NCBI GenBank assembly: GCA_029339505.1
Contig: JAQISU010000119.1
Coordinates: 2,539,001 to 2,603,000, forward strand
Length of the DNA: 64,000 nucleotides
Source: Unio delphinus
Taxonomy: Eukaryota > Mollusca > Bivalvia > Unionida > Unionidae
Direction of reading: 5' to 3'
Position 1 is the first letter of the stretch. Each line of letters starts with the position of its first letter. Shown here in pieces: positions 1 to 16,000 of the stretch. Both the position numbers and the translations under genes were made by a program. Below the pieces are notes generated by a model that was given only the letters and a program-made list of their open reading frames with translations, searched no databases and was not told the DNA's origin.

Positions 1-3000
1 AATACTTGGTTTATTGGCTGCGCACCATTGAATAGTACGTCACCATACTTTAAAACCGGTTCCCACCATTTTTTCAGCATGACTTTTGATGAAAAACGGA
101 CTTTTTTGTTTTTCATGTTATGGATCAGTTGGGCTTAGATAAAAGCTGTTGAAACCCTTTACCCCGCTTGGATTTGGTTAATACTTAGTTTATTGGCTGC
201 GCACCATGTGATAGTACGTCACCATACTTTAAAACCGGTTCCCACCATTTTTTTCAGCATGACTTTTGATGAAAAACGGACTTTTTTGTTTTTCATGTTA
301 TGGATCAGTTGGGCTTAGATAAAAGCTGTTGAAACCCTTTACCCCGCTTGGATTTGGTTAATACTTGGTTTATTGGCTGCGCACCATTGAATAGTACGTC
401 ACCATACTTTAAAACCGGTTCCCACCATTTTTTTCAGCATGACTTTTGATGAAAAACGGACTTTTTTGTTTTTTCATGTTATGGATCAGTTAGGCTTAGA
501 TAAAAGCTGTTGAAACCCTTTACCCCGCTTGGATTTGGTTAATACTTGGTTTATTGGCTGCGCACCATTGGATAGTACGTCACCATACTTTAAAACCGGT
601 TCCCACCATTTTTTTCAGCATGACTTTTGATGAAAAACGGACTTTTTTGTTTTTCATGTTATGGATCAGTTGGGCTTAGATAAAAGCTGTTGAAACCCTT
701 TACCCCGCTTGGATTTGGTTAATACTTGGTTTATTGGCTGCGCACCATTGAAGAGTACGTCACCATACTTTAAAATCGGTTCCCACCATTTTTTTCAGCA
801 TGACTTTTGATGAAAAACGGACTTTTTGTTTTTCATGTTATGGATCAGTTGGGCTTAGATAAAAGCTGTTGAAACCCTTTACCCCGCTTGGATTTGGTTA
901 ATACTTGGTTTATTGGCTGCGCACCATTGGATAGTACGTCACCATACTTTAAAACCGGTTCCCACCATTTGTTTCAGCATGACTTTTGATCAAAAACGGA
1001 CTTTTTTGTTTTTCATGTTATGGATCAGTTATGCTTAGATAAAAGCTGTTGAAACCCTTTACCCCGCTTGGATTTGGTTAATACTTGGTTTATTGGCTGC
1101 GCACCATTGGATAGTACGTCACCATACTTTAAAACCGGTTCCCACCATTTTTTTCAGCATGACTTTTGATGAAAAACGGACTTTTTTGTTTTTCATCTTA
1201 TGGATCAGTTGGGCTTAGATAAAAGCTGTTGAAACCCTTTACCCCGCTTGGATTTGGTTAATACTTGGTTTATTGGCTGCGCACCATTGGATAGTACGTC
1301 ACCATACTTTAAAACCGGTTCCCACCATTTTTTTCAGCATGACTTTTGATGAAAAACGGACTTTTTTGTTTTTCATGTTATGGATCAGTTGGGCTTAGAT
1401 AAAAGCTGTTGAAACCCTTTACCCCGCTTGGATTTGGTTAATACTTGGTTTATTGGCTGCGCACCATTGGATAGTACGTCACCATACTTTAAAACCGCTT
1501 CCCACCATTTTTTTCAGCATGACTTTTGATGAAAAACGGACTTTTTTGTTTTTCATGTTATAGATCAGTTGGGCTTAGATAAAAGCTGTTGAAACCCTTT
1601 ACCCCGCTTGGATTTGGTTAATACTTGGTTTATTGGCTGCGCACCATTGGATAGTACGTCACCATACTTTAAAACCGGTTCCCACCATTTTTTCAGCATG
1701 ACTTTTGATGAAAAACGGACTTTTTTGTTTTTCATGTTATGGATCAGTTGGGCTTAGATAAAAGCTGTTGAAACCCTTTACCCCGCTTGGATTTGGTTAA
1801 TACTTGGTTTATTGGCTGCGCACCATTGGATAGTACGTCACCATACTCTAATACCGGTTCCCACCATTTTTTTCAGCATGACTTTTGATGAAAAACGGAC
1901 TTTTTTGTTTTTCATGTTATGGATCAGTTGGGCTTAGATAAAAGCTGTTGAAACCCTTTACCCCGCTTGGATTTGGTTAATACTTGGTTTATTGGCTGCG
2001 CACTATTGGATAGTACGTCACCATACTTTAAAACCGGTTCCCACCATTTTTTTCAGCATGACTTTTGATGAAAAACGGACTTTTTTGTTTTTCATGTTAT
2101 GGATCAGTTGGGCTTAGATAAAAGCTGTTGAAACCCTTTACCCCGCTTGGATTTGGTTAATACTTCGTTTATTGGCTGCGCACCATTGGATAGTACGTCA
2201 CCATACTTTAAAACCGGTTCCCACCATTTTTTTCAGCATGACTTTTGATGAAAAACGGACTTTTTTGTTTTTCATGTTATGGATCAGTTGGGCTTAGATA
2301 AAAGCTGTTGAAACCCTTTACCCCGCTTGGATTTGGTTAATACTTGGTTTATTGGCTGCGCACCATTGGATAGTACGTCACCATACTTTAAAACCGGTTC
2401 CCACCATTTTTTTCAGCATGACTTTTGATGAAAAACGGACTTTTTTGTTTTTCATGTTATGGATCACTTGGGCTTAGATAAAAGCTGTTGAAACCCTTTA
2501 TCCCGCTTGGATTTGGTTAATACTTGGTTTATTGGCTGCGCACTATTGGATAGTACGTCACCATACTTTAAAACCGGTTCCCACCATTTTTTCAGCATGA
2601 CTTTTGATGAAAAACGGACTTTTTTGTTTTTCATGTTATGGATCAGTTTGGCTTAGATAAAAGCTGTTGAAACCCTTTACCCCGCTTGGATTTGGTTAAT
2701 ACTTGGTTTATTGGCTGCGCACCATTTGATAGTACGTCACCATACTTTAAAACCGGTTCCCACCATTTTTTTCAGCATGACATTTGATGAAAAGCGGACT
2801 TTTTTGTTTTTCATGTTATGGATCAGTTGGGCTTAGATAAAAGCTGTTGAAACCCTTTACCCCGCTTGGATTTGGTTAATACTTGGTTTATTGGCTGCGC
2901 ACCATTGGATAGTACGTCACCATACTTTAAAACCGGTTCCCACCATTTTTTTCAGCCTGACTTTTGATGAAAAACGGACTTTTTTGTTTTTCATGTTATG

Positions 3001-6000
3001 GATCAGTTGGGCTTAGATAAAAGCTGTTGAAACCCTTTACCCCGCTTGGATTTGGTTAATACTTGGTTTATTGGCTGCGCACCATTGGATAGTACGTCAC
3101 CATACTTTAAAACCGGTTCCCACCATTTTTTTCAGCATGACTTTTGATGAAAAACGGACTTTTTTGTTTTTCATGTTATGGATCAGTTGGGCTTAGATAA
3201 AAGCTGTTGAAACCCTTTACCCCGCTTGGATTTGGTTAATACTTGGTTTATTGGCTGCGCACCATTGGATAGTACGTCACCATACTTTAAAACCGGTTCC
3301 CACCATTTTTTTCAGCATGACTTTTGATGAAAAACGGACTTTTTTGTTTTTCATGTTATGGATCAGTTGGGCTTAGATAAAAGCTGTTGAAACCCTTTAC
3401 CCCGCTTGGATTTGGTTAATACTTGGTTTATTGGCTGCGCACCATTAGATAGTACGTCACCATACTTTAAAACCGGTTCCCACCATTTTTTTCAGCATGA
3501 CTTTTGATGAAAAACGGACTTTTTTGTTTTTCATGTTATGGATCAGTTGGGCTTAGATAAAAGCTGTTGAAACCCTTTACCCCGCTTGGATTTGGTTAAT
3601 ACTTGGTTTATTGGCTGCGCACCATTAGATAGTACGTCACCATACTTTAAAACCTGTTCCCACCATTTTTTTCAGCATGACTTTTGATGAAAAACGGACT
3701 TTTTTGTTTTTCATGTTATTGATCAGTTGGGCTTAGATAAAAGCTGTTGAAACCCTTTACCCCGCTTGGATTTGGTTAATACTTGGTTTATTGGCTGCGC
3801 ACCATTGGATAGTACGTCACCATACTTTAAAACCGGTTCCCACCATTTTTTTCAGCATGACTTTTGATGAAAAACGGACTTTTTTGTTTTTCATGTTATG
3901 GATCAGTTGGGCTTAGATAAAAGCTGTTGAAACCCTTTACCCCGCTTGTATTTGGTTAATACTTGGTTTATTGGCTGCGCACCATTAGATAGTACGTCAC
4001 CATACTTTAAAACCGGTTCCCACCATCTTTTTCAGCATGACTTTTGATGAAAAACGGACTTTTTTGTTTTTCATGTTATGGATCAGTTGGGCTTAGATAA
4101 AAGCTGTTGAAACCCTTTACCCCGCTTGGATTTGGTTAATACTTGGTTTATTGGCTGCGCACCATTGGATAGTACGTCACCATACTATAAAACCGGTTCC
4201 CACCATTTTTTTCAGCATGACTTTTGATGAAAAACGGACTTTTTTGTTTTTCATGTTATGGATCAGTTGGGCTTAGATAAAAGCTGTTGAAACCCTTTAC
4301 CCCGCTTGGATTTGGTTAATACTTGGTTTATTGGCTGCGCACCATTGGATAGTACGTCACCATACTTTAAAACCGGTTCCCACCATTTTTTTCAGCATGA
4401 CTTTTGATGAAAAACGGACTTTTTTGTTTTTCATGTTATGGATCAGTTGGGCTTAGATAAAAGCTGTTGAAACCCTTTACCCCGCTTGGATTTGGTTAAT
4501 ACTTGGTTTATTGGCTGCGAACCATTAGATAGTACGTCACCATACTTTAAAACCGGTTCCCACCATTTTTTTCAGCATGACTTTTGATGAAAAACGGACT
4601 TTTTTGTTTTTCATGTTATGGATTAGTTGGGCTTAGATAAAAGCTGTTGAAACCCTTTACCCCGCTTGGATTTGGTTAATACTTGGTTTATTGGCTGCGC
4701 ACCATTGGATAGTACGTCACCATACTTTAAAACCGGTTCCCACCATTTGTTTCAGCATGACTTTTGATGAAAAACGGACTTTTTTGTTTTTCATGTTATG
4801 GATCAGTTGGGCTTAGATAAAAGCTGTTGAAACCCTTTACCCCGCTTGGATTTGGTTAATACTTGGTTTATTGGCTGCGCACCATTGGATAGTACGTCAC
4901 CATACTTTAAAACCGGTTTCCACCATTTTTTTCAGCATGACTTTTGATGAAAAACGGACTTTTTTGTTTTTCATGTTATGGATCAGTTGGGCTTAGATAA
5001 AAGCTGTTGAAACCGTTTACCCCGCTTGGATTTGGTTAATACTTGGTTTATTGGCTGCGCACCATTGGATAGTACGTCACCATACTTTAAAACCGGTTCC
5101 CACCATTTTTTTCAGCATGACTTTTGATGAAAAACGGACTTTTTTGTTTTTCATGTTATAGATCAGTTGGGCTTAGATAAAAGCTGTTGAAACCCTTTAC
5201 CCCGCTTGGATTTGGTTAATATTTGGTTTATTGGCTGCGCACCATTGGATAGTACGTCACCATACTTTAAAACCGGTTCCCACCATTTTTTCAGCATGAC
5301 TTTTGATGAAAAACGGACTTTTTTGTTTTTCATGTTATGGATCAGTTGGGCTTAGATAAAAGCTGTTGAAACCCTTTACCCCGCTTGGATTTGGTTAATA
5401 CTTGGTTTATTGGCTGCGCACCATTGGATAGTACGTCACCATACTTTAAAACCTGTTCCCACCATTTTTTTCAGCATGACTTTTGATGAAAAACGGACTT
5501 TTTTGTTTTTCATGTTATTGATCAGTTGGGCTTAGATAAAAGCTGTTGAAACCCTTTACCCCGCTTGGATTTGGTTAATACTTGGTTTATTGGCTGCGCA
5601 CCATTGGATAGTACGTCACCATACTTTAAAACCGGTTCCCACCATTTTTTTCAGCATGACTTTTGATGAAAAACGGACTTTTTTGTTTTTCATGTTATGG
5701 ATCAGTTGGGCTTAGATAAAAGCTGTTGAAACCCTTTACCCCGCTTGGATTTGGTTAATACTTGGTTTATTGGCTGCGCACCATTGGATAGTACGTCACC
5801 ATACTCTAATACCGGTTCCCACCATTTTTTTCAGCATGACTTTTGATGAAAAACGGACTTTTTTGTTTTTCATGTTATGGATCAGTTGGGCTTAGATAAA
5901 AGCTGTTGAAACCCTTTACCCCGCTTGGATTTGGTTAATACTTGGTTTATTGGCTGCGCACCATTGGATAGTACGTCACCATACTTTAAAACCGGTTCCC

Positions 6001-9000
6001 ACCATTTTTTTCAGCATGACTTTTGATGAAAAACGGACTTTTTTGTTTTTCATCTTATGGATCAGTTGGGCTTAGATAAAAGCTGTTGAAACCCTTTACC
6101 CCGCTTGGATTTGGTTAATACTTGGTTTATTGGCTGCGCACCATTAGATAGTACGTCACCATACTTTAAAACTGGTTCCCACCATTTTTTTCAGCATGAC
6201 TTTTGATGAAAAACGGACTTTTTTGTTTTTCATGTTATGGATCAATTGGACTTAGATAAAAGCTGTTGAAATGCTTTATCCCGCTTGGATTTGGTTAATA
6301 CTTGGTTTATTGGCTGCGCACCATTGGATAGTACGTCACCATACTTTAAAACCGGTTCCCACCATTTTTTTCAGCATGACTTTTGATGAAAAGCGGACTT
6401 TTTTGTTTTTCATGTTATCGATCAGTTGGGCTTAGATAAAAGCTGTTGAAACCCTTTACCCCGCTTGGATTTGGTTAATACTTGGTTTATTGGCTGCGCA
6501 CCATTGGATAGTACGTCACCATACTTTAAAACCGGTTCCCACCATTTTTTTCAGCCTGACTTTTGATGAAAAACGGACTTTTTTGTTTTTCATGTTATGG
6601 ATCAGTTGGGCTTAGATAAAAGCTGTTGAAACCCTTTACCCCGCTTGGATTTGGTTAATACTTAGTTTATTGGCTGCGCACCATTGGATAGTACGTCACC
6701 ATACTTTAAAACCGGTTCCCACCATTTTTTTCAGCATGACTTTTGATGAAAAACGGACTTTTTTGTTTTTCATGTTATGGATCAGTTGGGCTTAGATAAA
6801 AGCTGTTGAAACCCTTTACCCCGCTTGGATTTGGTTAATACTTGGTTTATTGGCTGCGCACCATTAGATAGTACGTCACCATACTTTAAAACCGGTTCCC
6901 ACCATTTTTTTCAGCATGACTTTTGATGAAAAACGGACTTTTTTGTTTTTCATGTTATGGATCAGTTGGGCTTAGATAAAAGCTGTTGAAACCCTTTACC
7001 CCGCTTGGATTTGGTTAATACTTGGTTTATTGGCTGCGCACCATTGGATAGTACGTCACCATACTTTAAAACCGGTTCCCACCATTTTTTTCAGCATGAC
7101 TTTTGATGAAAAACGGACTTTTTTGTTTTTCATGTTATGGATCAGTTGGGCTTAGATAAAAGCTGTTGAAACCCTTTACCCCGCTTGGATTTGGTTAATA
7201 CTTGGTTTATTGGCTGCGCACCATTGAATAGTACGTCACCATACTTTAAAACCGGTTCCCACCATTTTTTTCAGCATGACTTTTGATGAAAAACGGACTT
7301 TTTTGTTTTTCATGTTATGGATCAGTTGGGCTTAGATAAAAGCTGTTGAAACCCTTTACCCCGCTTGGATTTGGTTAATACTTGGTTTATTGGCTGCGCA
7401 CCATTGAATAGTACGTCACCATACATTAAAACCGGTTCCCACCATTTTTTTTAGCATGACTTTTGATGAAAAACGGACTTTTTTGTTTTTCATGTTATGG
7501 ATCAGTTGGGCTTAGATAAAAGCTGTTGAAACCCTTTACCCCGCTTGGATTTGGTTAATACTTGGTTTATTGGCTGCGCACCATTGGATAGTACGTCACC
7601 ATACTCTAAAACCGGTTCCCACCATTTTTTTCAGCATGACTTTTGATGAAAAACGGACTTTTTTGTTTCTCATGTTATGGATCAGTTGGGCTTAGATAAA
7701 AGCTGTTGAAACCCTTTACCCCGCTTGGATTTGGTTAATACTTCGTTTATTGGCTGCGCACCATTGGATAGTACGTCACCATACTTTAAAACCGGTTCCC
7801 ACCATTTTTTTCAGCATGACTTTTGATGAAAAACGGACTTTTTTGTTTTTCATGTTATGGATCAGTTGGGCTTAGATAAAAGCTGTTGAAACCCTTTATC
7901 CCGCTTGGATTTGGTTAATACTTGGTTTATTGGCTGCGCACCATTGGATAGTACGTCACTATACTTTAAAACCGGTTCCCACCATTTTTTTCAGCATGAC
8001 TTTTGATGAAAAACGGACTTTTTTGTTTTTCATGTTATGGATCAGTTGGGCTTAGATAAAAGCTGTTGAAACCCTTTACCCCGCTTGGATTTGGTTAATA
8101 CTTGGTTTATTGGCTGCGCACTATTGGATAGTACGTCACCATACTTCAAAACCGGTTCCCACCATTTTTTTCAGCATGACTTTTGATGAAAAACGGACTT
8201 TTTTGTTTTTCATGTTATGGATCAGTTGGGCTTAGATAAAAGCTGTTGAAACCCTTTACCCCGCTTGGATTTGGTTAATACTTGGTTTATTGGCTGCGCA
8301 CCATTTGATAGTACGTCACCATACTTTAAAACCGGTTCCCACCATTTTTTTCAGCATGACTTTTGATGAAAAGCGGACTTTTTTGTTTTTCATGTTATGG
8401 ATCAGTTGGGATTAGATAAAAGCTGTTGAAACCCTTTACCCCGCTTGGATTTGGTTAATACTTGGTTTATTGGCTGCGCACCATTGGATAGTACGTCACC
8501 ATACTTTAAAACCGGTTCCCACCATTTTTTTCAGCCTGACTTTTGATGAAAAACGGACTTTTTTGTTTTTCATGTTATGGATCAGTTGGGCTTAGATAAA
8601 AGCTGTTGAAACCCTTTACCCCGCTTGGATTTGGTTAATACTTAGTTTATTGGCTGCGCACCATTGGATAGTACGTCACCATACTTTAAAATTGGTTCCC
8701 ACCATTTTTTTCAGCATGACTTTTGATGAAAAACGGACTTTTTTGTTTTTCATGTTATGGATCAGTTGGGCTTAGATAAAAGCTGTTGAAACCCTTTACC
8801 CCGCTTGGATTTGGTTAATACTTGGTTTATTGGCTGCGCACCATTGGATAGTACCTCACCATACTTTAAAACCGGTTCCCACCATTTTTTTCAGCATGAC
8901 TTTTGATGAAAAACGGACTTTTTTGTTTTTCATGTTATGGATCAGTTGGGCTTAGATAAAAGCTGTTGAAACCCTTTACCCCGCTTGGATTTGGTTAATA

Positions 9001-10080
9001 CTTGGTTTATTGGCTGCGCACCATTGGATAGTACGTCACCATACTTTAAAACCGGTTCCCACCATTTTTTTCAGCATGACTTTTGATGAAAAACGGACTT
9101 TTTTGTTTTTCATGTTATGGATCAGTTGGGCTTAGATAAAAGCTGTTGAAACCCTTTACCCCGCTTGGATTTGGTTAATACTTGGTTTATTGGCTGCGCA
9201 CCATTGGATAGTACGTCACCATACTTTAAAACCGGTTCCCACTATTTTTTTCAGCATGACTTTTGATGAAAAACGGACTTTTTTGTTTTTCATGTTATGG
9301 ATCAGTTGGGCTTAGATAAAAGCTGTTGAAACCCTTTACCCCGCTTGGATTTGGTTAATACTTGGTTTATTGGCTGCGCATCATTGGATAGTACGTCACC
9401 ATACTTTAAAACCTGTTCCCACCATTTTTTTCAGCATGACTTTTGATGAAAAACGGACTTTGTTGTTTTTCATGTTATTGATCAGTTGGGCTTAGATAAA
9501 AGCTGTTGAAACCCTTTACCCCGCTTGGATTTGGTTAATACTTGGTTTATTGGCTGCGCACCATTGAATAGTACGTCACCATACATTAAAACCGGTTCCC
9601 ACCATTTTTTTCAGCATGACTTTTGATGAAAAACGGACTTTTTTGTTTTTCATGTTATGGATCAGTTGGGCTTAGATAAAAGCTGTTGAAACCCTTTACC
9701 CCGCTTGGATTTGGTTAATACTTGGTTTATTGGCTGCGCACCATTGGATAGTACGTCACCATACTTTAAAACCGGTTCCCACCATTTTTTTCAGCATGAC
9801 TTTTGATGAAAAACGGACTTTTTTGTTTTTCATGTTATGGATCAGTTGGGCTTAGATAAAAGCTGTTAAAACCCTTTACCCCGCTTGGATTTGGTTAATA
9901 CTTGGTTTATTGGCTGCGCACATTTAGATAGTACGTCACCATACTTTAAAACCGGTTCCCACCATTTTTTTCAGCATGACTTTTGATGAAAAACGGACTT
10001 TTTTGTTTTTCATGTTATGGATCAGTTGGGCTTAGATAAAAGCTGTTGAAACCCTTTACCCCGCTTGGATTTGGTTAATA

Positions 10081-13000
10081 CTTGGTTTATTGGCTGCGCA
10101 CCATTGAATAGTACGTCACCATACTTTAAAACCGGTTCCCACCATTTTTTTCAGCATGACTTTTGATGAAAAACGGACTTTTTTGTTTTTCATGTTATGG
10201 ATCAGTTGGGCTTAGATAAAAGCTGTTGAAACCCTTTACCCCGCTTGGATTTGGTTAATACTTGGTTTATTGGCTGCGCACCATTGGATAGTACGTCACC
10301 ATACTTTAAAACCGGTTCCCACCATTTTTTTCAGCATGAGTTTTGATGAAAAACGGACTTTTTTGTTTTTTATGTTATGGATCAGTTTGGCTTAGATAAA
10401 AGCTGTTGAAACCCTTTACCCCGCTTGGATTTGGTTAATACTTGGTTTTTTGGCTGCGCACCATTGGATAGTACGTCACCATACTTTAAAACCGGTTTCC
10501 ACCATTTTTTTCAGCATGACTTTTGATGAAAAACGGACTTTTTTGTTTTTCATGTTATGGATCAGTTGAGCTTAGATAAAAGCTGTTGAAACCCTTTACC
10601 CCGCTTGGATTTGGTTAATACTTGGTTTATTGGCTGCGCACCATTGGATAGTACGTCACCATACTTTAAAACCGGTTCCCACCATTTTTTTCAGCATGAC
10701 TTTTGATGAAAAACGGACTTTTTTGTTTTTCATGTTATGGATCAGTTGGGCTTAGATAAAAGCTGTTGAAACCCTTTACCCCGCTTGGATTTGGTTAATA
10801 CTTGGTTTATTGGCTGCGCACCATTGGATAGTACGTCACCATACTTTAAAACCGGTTCCCACCGTTTTTTTCAGCATGACTTTTGATGAAAAACGGACTT
10901 TTTTGTTTTTCATGTTATGGATCAGTTGGGCTTAGATAAAAGCTGTTGAAACCCTTTACCCCGCTTGGATTTGGTTAATACTTGGTTTATTGGCTGCGCA
11001 CCTTTGGATAGTACGTCACCATACTTTAAAACCGGTTCCCACCATTTTTTTCAGCATGACTTTTGATGAAAAACGGACTTTTTTGTTTTTCATGTTATGG
11101 ATCAGTTGGGCTTAGATAAAAGCTGTTGAAACCCTTTACCCCGCTTGGATTTGGTTAATACTTGGTTTTTTGGCTGCGCACCATTGGATAGTACGTCACC
11201 ATACTTTAAAACCGGTTCCCACCATTTTTTTCAGCCTGACTTTTGATGAAAAACGGACTTTTTTGTTTTTCATGTTATGGATCAGTTGGGCTTAGATAAA
11301 AGCTGTTGAAACCCTTTACCCCGCTTGGATTTGGTTAATACTTGGTTTTTTGGCTGCGCACCATTGGATAGTACGTCACCATACTTTAAAACCGGTTTCC
11401 ACCATTTTTTTCAGCCTGACTTTTGATGAAAAACGGACTTTTTTGTTTTTCATGTTATGGATCAGTTGGGCTTAGATAAAAGCTGTTGAAACTCTTTATC
11501 CCGCTTGGATTTGGTTAATACTTGGTTTATTGGCTGCGCACCATTGGATAGTACGTCACCATACTTTAAAACCGGTTCCCACCATTTTTTTCAGCATGAC
11601 TTTTGATGAAAAACGGACTTTTTTGTTTTTCATGTTATGGATCAGTTGGGCTTAGATAAAAGCTGTTGAAACCCTTTACCCCGCTTGGATTTGGTTAATA
11701 CTTGGTTTATTGGCTGCGCACCATTGGATAGTACGTCACCATACTTTAAAACCGGTTCCCACCATTTTTTCAGCATGACTTTTGATGAAAAACGGACTTT
11801 TTTGTTTTTCATGTTATTGATCAGTTGGGCTTAGATAAAAGCTGTTGAAACCCTTTACCCCGCTTGGATTTGGTTAATACTTGGTTTATTGGCTGCGCAC
11901 CATTGGATAGTACGTCACCATACTTTAAAACCGGTTCCCACCATTTTTTTCAGCATGACTTTTGATGAAAAACGGACTTTTTTGTTTTTCATGTTATGGA
12001 TCAGTTGGGCTTAGATAAAAGCTGTTGAAACCCTTTACCCCGCTTGGATTTGGTTAATACTTGGTTTATTGGCTGCGCACCATTGAAAAGTACGTCACCA
12101 TACATTAAAACCGGTTCCCACCATTTTTTTTAGCATGACTTTTGATGAAAAACGGACTTTTTTGTTTTTCATGTTATGGATCAGTTGGGCTTAGATAAAA
12201 GCTGTTGAAACCCTTTACCCCGCTTGGATTTGGTTAATACTTGGTTTATTGGCTGCGCACCATTGGATAGTACGTCACCATACTCTAAAACCGGTTCCCA
12301 CCATTTTTTTCAGCATGACTTTTGATGAAAAACGGACTTTTTTGTTTCTCATGTTATGGATCAGTTGGGCTTAGATAAAAGCTGTTGAAACCCTTTACCC
12401 CGCTTGGATTTGGTTAATACTTCGTTTATTGGCTGCGCACCATTGGATAGTACGTCACCATACTTTAAAACCGGTTCCCACCATTTTTTCAGCATGACTT
12501 TTGATGAAAAACGGACTTTTTTGTTTTTCATGTTATGGATCAGTTGGGCTTAGATAAAAGCTGTTGAAACCCTTTATCCCGCTTGGATTTGGTTAATACT
12601 TGGTTTATTGGCTGCGCACCATTGGATAGTACGTCACCATACTTTAAAACCGGTTCCCACCATTTTTTTCAGCATGACTTTTGATGAAAAACGGACTTTT
12701 TTGTTTTTCATGTTATGGATCAGTTGGGCTTAGATAAAAGCTGTTGAAACCCTTTACCCCGCTTGGATTTGGTTAATACTTGGTTTATTGGCTGCGCACT
12801 ATTGGATAGTACGTCACCATACTTTAAAACCGGTTCCCACCATTTTTTTCAGCATGACTTTTGATGAAAAACGGACTTTTTTGTTTTTCATGTTATGGAT
12901 CAGTTGGGCTTAGATAAAAGCTGTTGAAACCCTTTACCCCGCTTGGATTTGGTTAATACTTGGTTTATTGGCTGCGCACCATTTGATAGTACGTCACCAT

Positions 13001-16000
13001 ACTTTAAAACCGGTTCCCACCATTTTTTTCAGCATGACTTTTGATGAAAAGCGGACTTTTTTGTTTTTCATGTTATGGATCAGTTGGGCTTAGATAAAAG
13101 CTGTTGAAACCCTTTACCCCGCTTGGATTTGGTTAATATTTGGTTTATTGGCTGCGCACCATTGGATAGTACGTCACCATACTTTAAAACCGGTTCCCAC
13201 CATTTTTTTCAGCCTGACTTTTGATGAAAAACGGACTTTTTTGTTTTTCATGTTATGGATCAGTTGGGCTTAGATAAAAGCTGTTGAAACCCTTTACCCC
13301 GCTTGGATTTGGTTAATACTTAGTTTATTGGCTGCGCACCATTGGATAGTACGTCACCATACTTTAAAACCGGTTCCCACCATTTTTTTCAGCATGACTT
13401 TTGATGAAAAACGGACTTTTTTGTTTTTCATGTTATGGATCAGTTGGGCTTAGATAAAAGCTGTTGAAACCCTTTACCCCGCTTGGATTTGGTTAATACT
13501 TGGTTTATTGGCTGCGCACCATTGGATAGTACGTCACCATACTTTAAAACCGGTTCCCACCATTTTTTTCAGCATGACTTTTGATGAAAAACGGACTTTT
13601 TTGTTTTTCATGTTATGGATCAGTTGGGCTTAGATAAAAGCTGTTGAAACCCTTTACCCCGCTTGGATTTGGTTAATACTTGGTTTATTGGCTGCGCACC
13701 ATTGGATAGTACGTCACCATACTTTAAAACCGGTTCCCACCATTTTTTTCAGCATGACTTTTGATGAAAAACGGACTTTTTTGTTTTTCATGTTATGGAT
13801 CAGTTGGGCTTAGATAAAAGCTGTTGAAACCCTTTACCCCGCTTGGATTTGGTTAATACTTGGTTTATTGGCTGCGCACCATTGGATAGTACGTCACCAT
13901 ACTTTAAAACCGGTTCCCACCATTTTTTTCAGCATGACTTTTGATGAAAAACGGACTTTTTTGTTTTTCATGTTATGGATCAGTTGGGCTTAGATAAAAG
14001 CTGTTGAAACCCTTTACCCCGCTTGGATTTGGTTAATACTTGGTTTATTGGCTGCGCACCATTGAATAGTACGTCACCATACTTTAAAACCGGTTCCCAC
14101 CATTTTTTTCAGCCTGACTTTTGATGAAAAACGGACTTTTTTGTTTTTCATGTTATGGATCAGTTGGGCTTAGATAAAAGCTGTTGAAACCCTTTACCCC
14201 GCTTGGATTTGGTTAATACTTGGTTTATTGGCTGCGCACCATTGGATAGTACGTCACCATACTTTAAAACCGGTTCCCACCATTTTTTTCAGCATGACTT
14301 TTGATGAAAAACGGACTTTTTTGTTTTTTATGTTATGGATCAGTTTGGCTTAGATAAAAGCTGTTGAAACCCTTTACCCCGCTTGGATTTGGTTAATACT
14401 TGGTTTTTTGGCTGCGCACCATTGGATAGTACGTCACCATACTTTAAAACCGGTTTCCACCATTTTTTTCAGCATGACTTTTGATGAAAAACGGACTTTT
14501 TTGTTTTTCATGTTATGGATCAGTTGAGCTTAGATAAAAGCTGTTGAAACCCTTTACCCCGCTTGGATTTGGTTAATACTTGGTTTATTGGCTGCGCACC
14601 ATTGGATAGTACGTCACCATACTTTAAAACCGGTTCCCACCATTTTTTTCAGCATGACTTTTGATGAAAAACGGACTTTTTTGTTTTTCATGTTATGGAT
14701 CAGTTGGGCTTAGATAAAAGCTGTTGAAACCCTTTACCCCGCTTGGATTTGGTTAATACTTGGTTTATTGGCTGCGCACCATTGGATAGTACGTCACCAT
14801 ACTTTAAAACCGGTTCCCACCGTTTTTTTCAGCATGACTTTTGATGAAAAACGGACTTTTTTGTTTTTCATGTTATGGATCAGTTGGGCTTAGATAAAAG
14901 CTGTTGAAACCCTTTACCCCGCTTGGATTTGGTTAATACTTGGTTTATTGGCTGCGCACCTTTGGATAGTACGTCACCATACTTTAAAACCGGTTCCCAC
15001 CATTTTTTTCAGCATGACTTTTGATGAAAAACGGACTTTTTTGTTTTTCATGTTATGGATCAGTTGGGCTTAGATAAAAGCTGTTGAAACCCTTTACCCC
15101 GCTTGGATTTGGTTAATACTTGGTTTTTTGGCTGCGCACCATTGGATAGTACGTCACCATACTTTAAAACCGGTTCCCACCATTTTTTTCAGCCTGACTT
15201 TTGATGAAAAACGGACTTTTTTGTTTTTCATGTTATGGATCAGTTGGGCTTAGATAAAAGCTGTTGAAACCCTTTACCCCGCTTGGATTTGGTTAATACT
15301 TGGTTTTTTGGCTGCGCACCATTGGATAGTACGTCACCATACTTTAAAACCGGTTTCCACCATTTTTTTCAGCCTGACTTTTGATGAAAAACGGACTTTT
15401 TTGTTTTTCATGTTATGGATCAGTTGGGCTTAGATAAAAGCTGTTGAAACTCTTTACCCCGCTTGGATTTGGTTAATACTTGGTTTATTGGCTGCGCACC
15501 ATTGGATAGTACGTCACCATACTTTAAAACCGGTTCCCACCATTTTTTTCAGCATGACTTTTGATGAAAAACGGACTTTTTTGTTTTTCATGTTATGGAT
15601 CAGTTGGGCTTAGATAAAAGCTGTTGAAACCCTTTACCCCGCTTGGATTTGGTTAATACTTGGTTTATTGGCTGCGCACCATTGGATAGTACGTCACCAT
15701 ACTTTAAAACCGGTTCCCACCATTTTTTCAGCATGACTTTTGATGAAAAACGGACTTTTTTGTTTTTCATGTTATTGATCAGTTGGGCTTAGATAAAAGC
15801 TGTTGAAACCCTTTACCCCGCTTGGATTTGGTTAATACTTGGTTTATTGGCTGCGCACCATTGGATAGTACGTCACCATACTTTAAAACCGGTTCCCACC
15901 ATTTTTTTCAGCATGACTTTTGATGAAAAACGGACTTTTTTGTTTTTCATGTTATGGATCAGTTGGGCTTAGATAAAAGCTGTTGAAACCCTTTACCCCG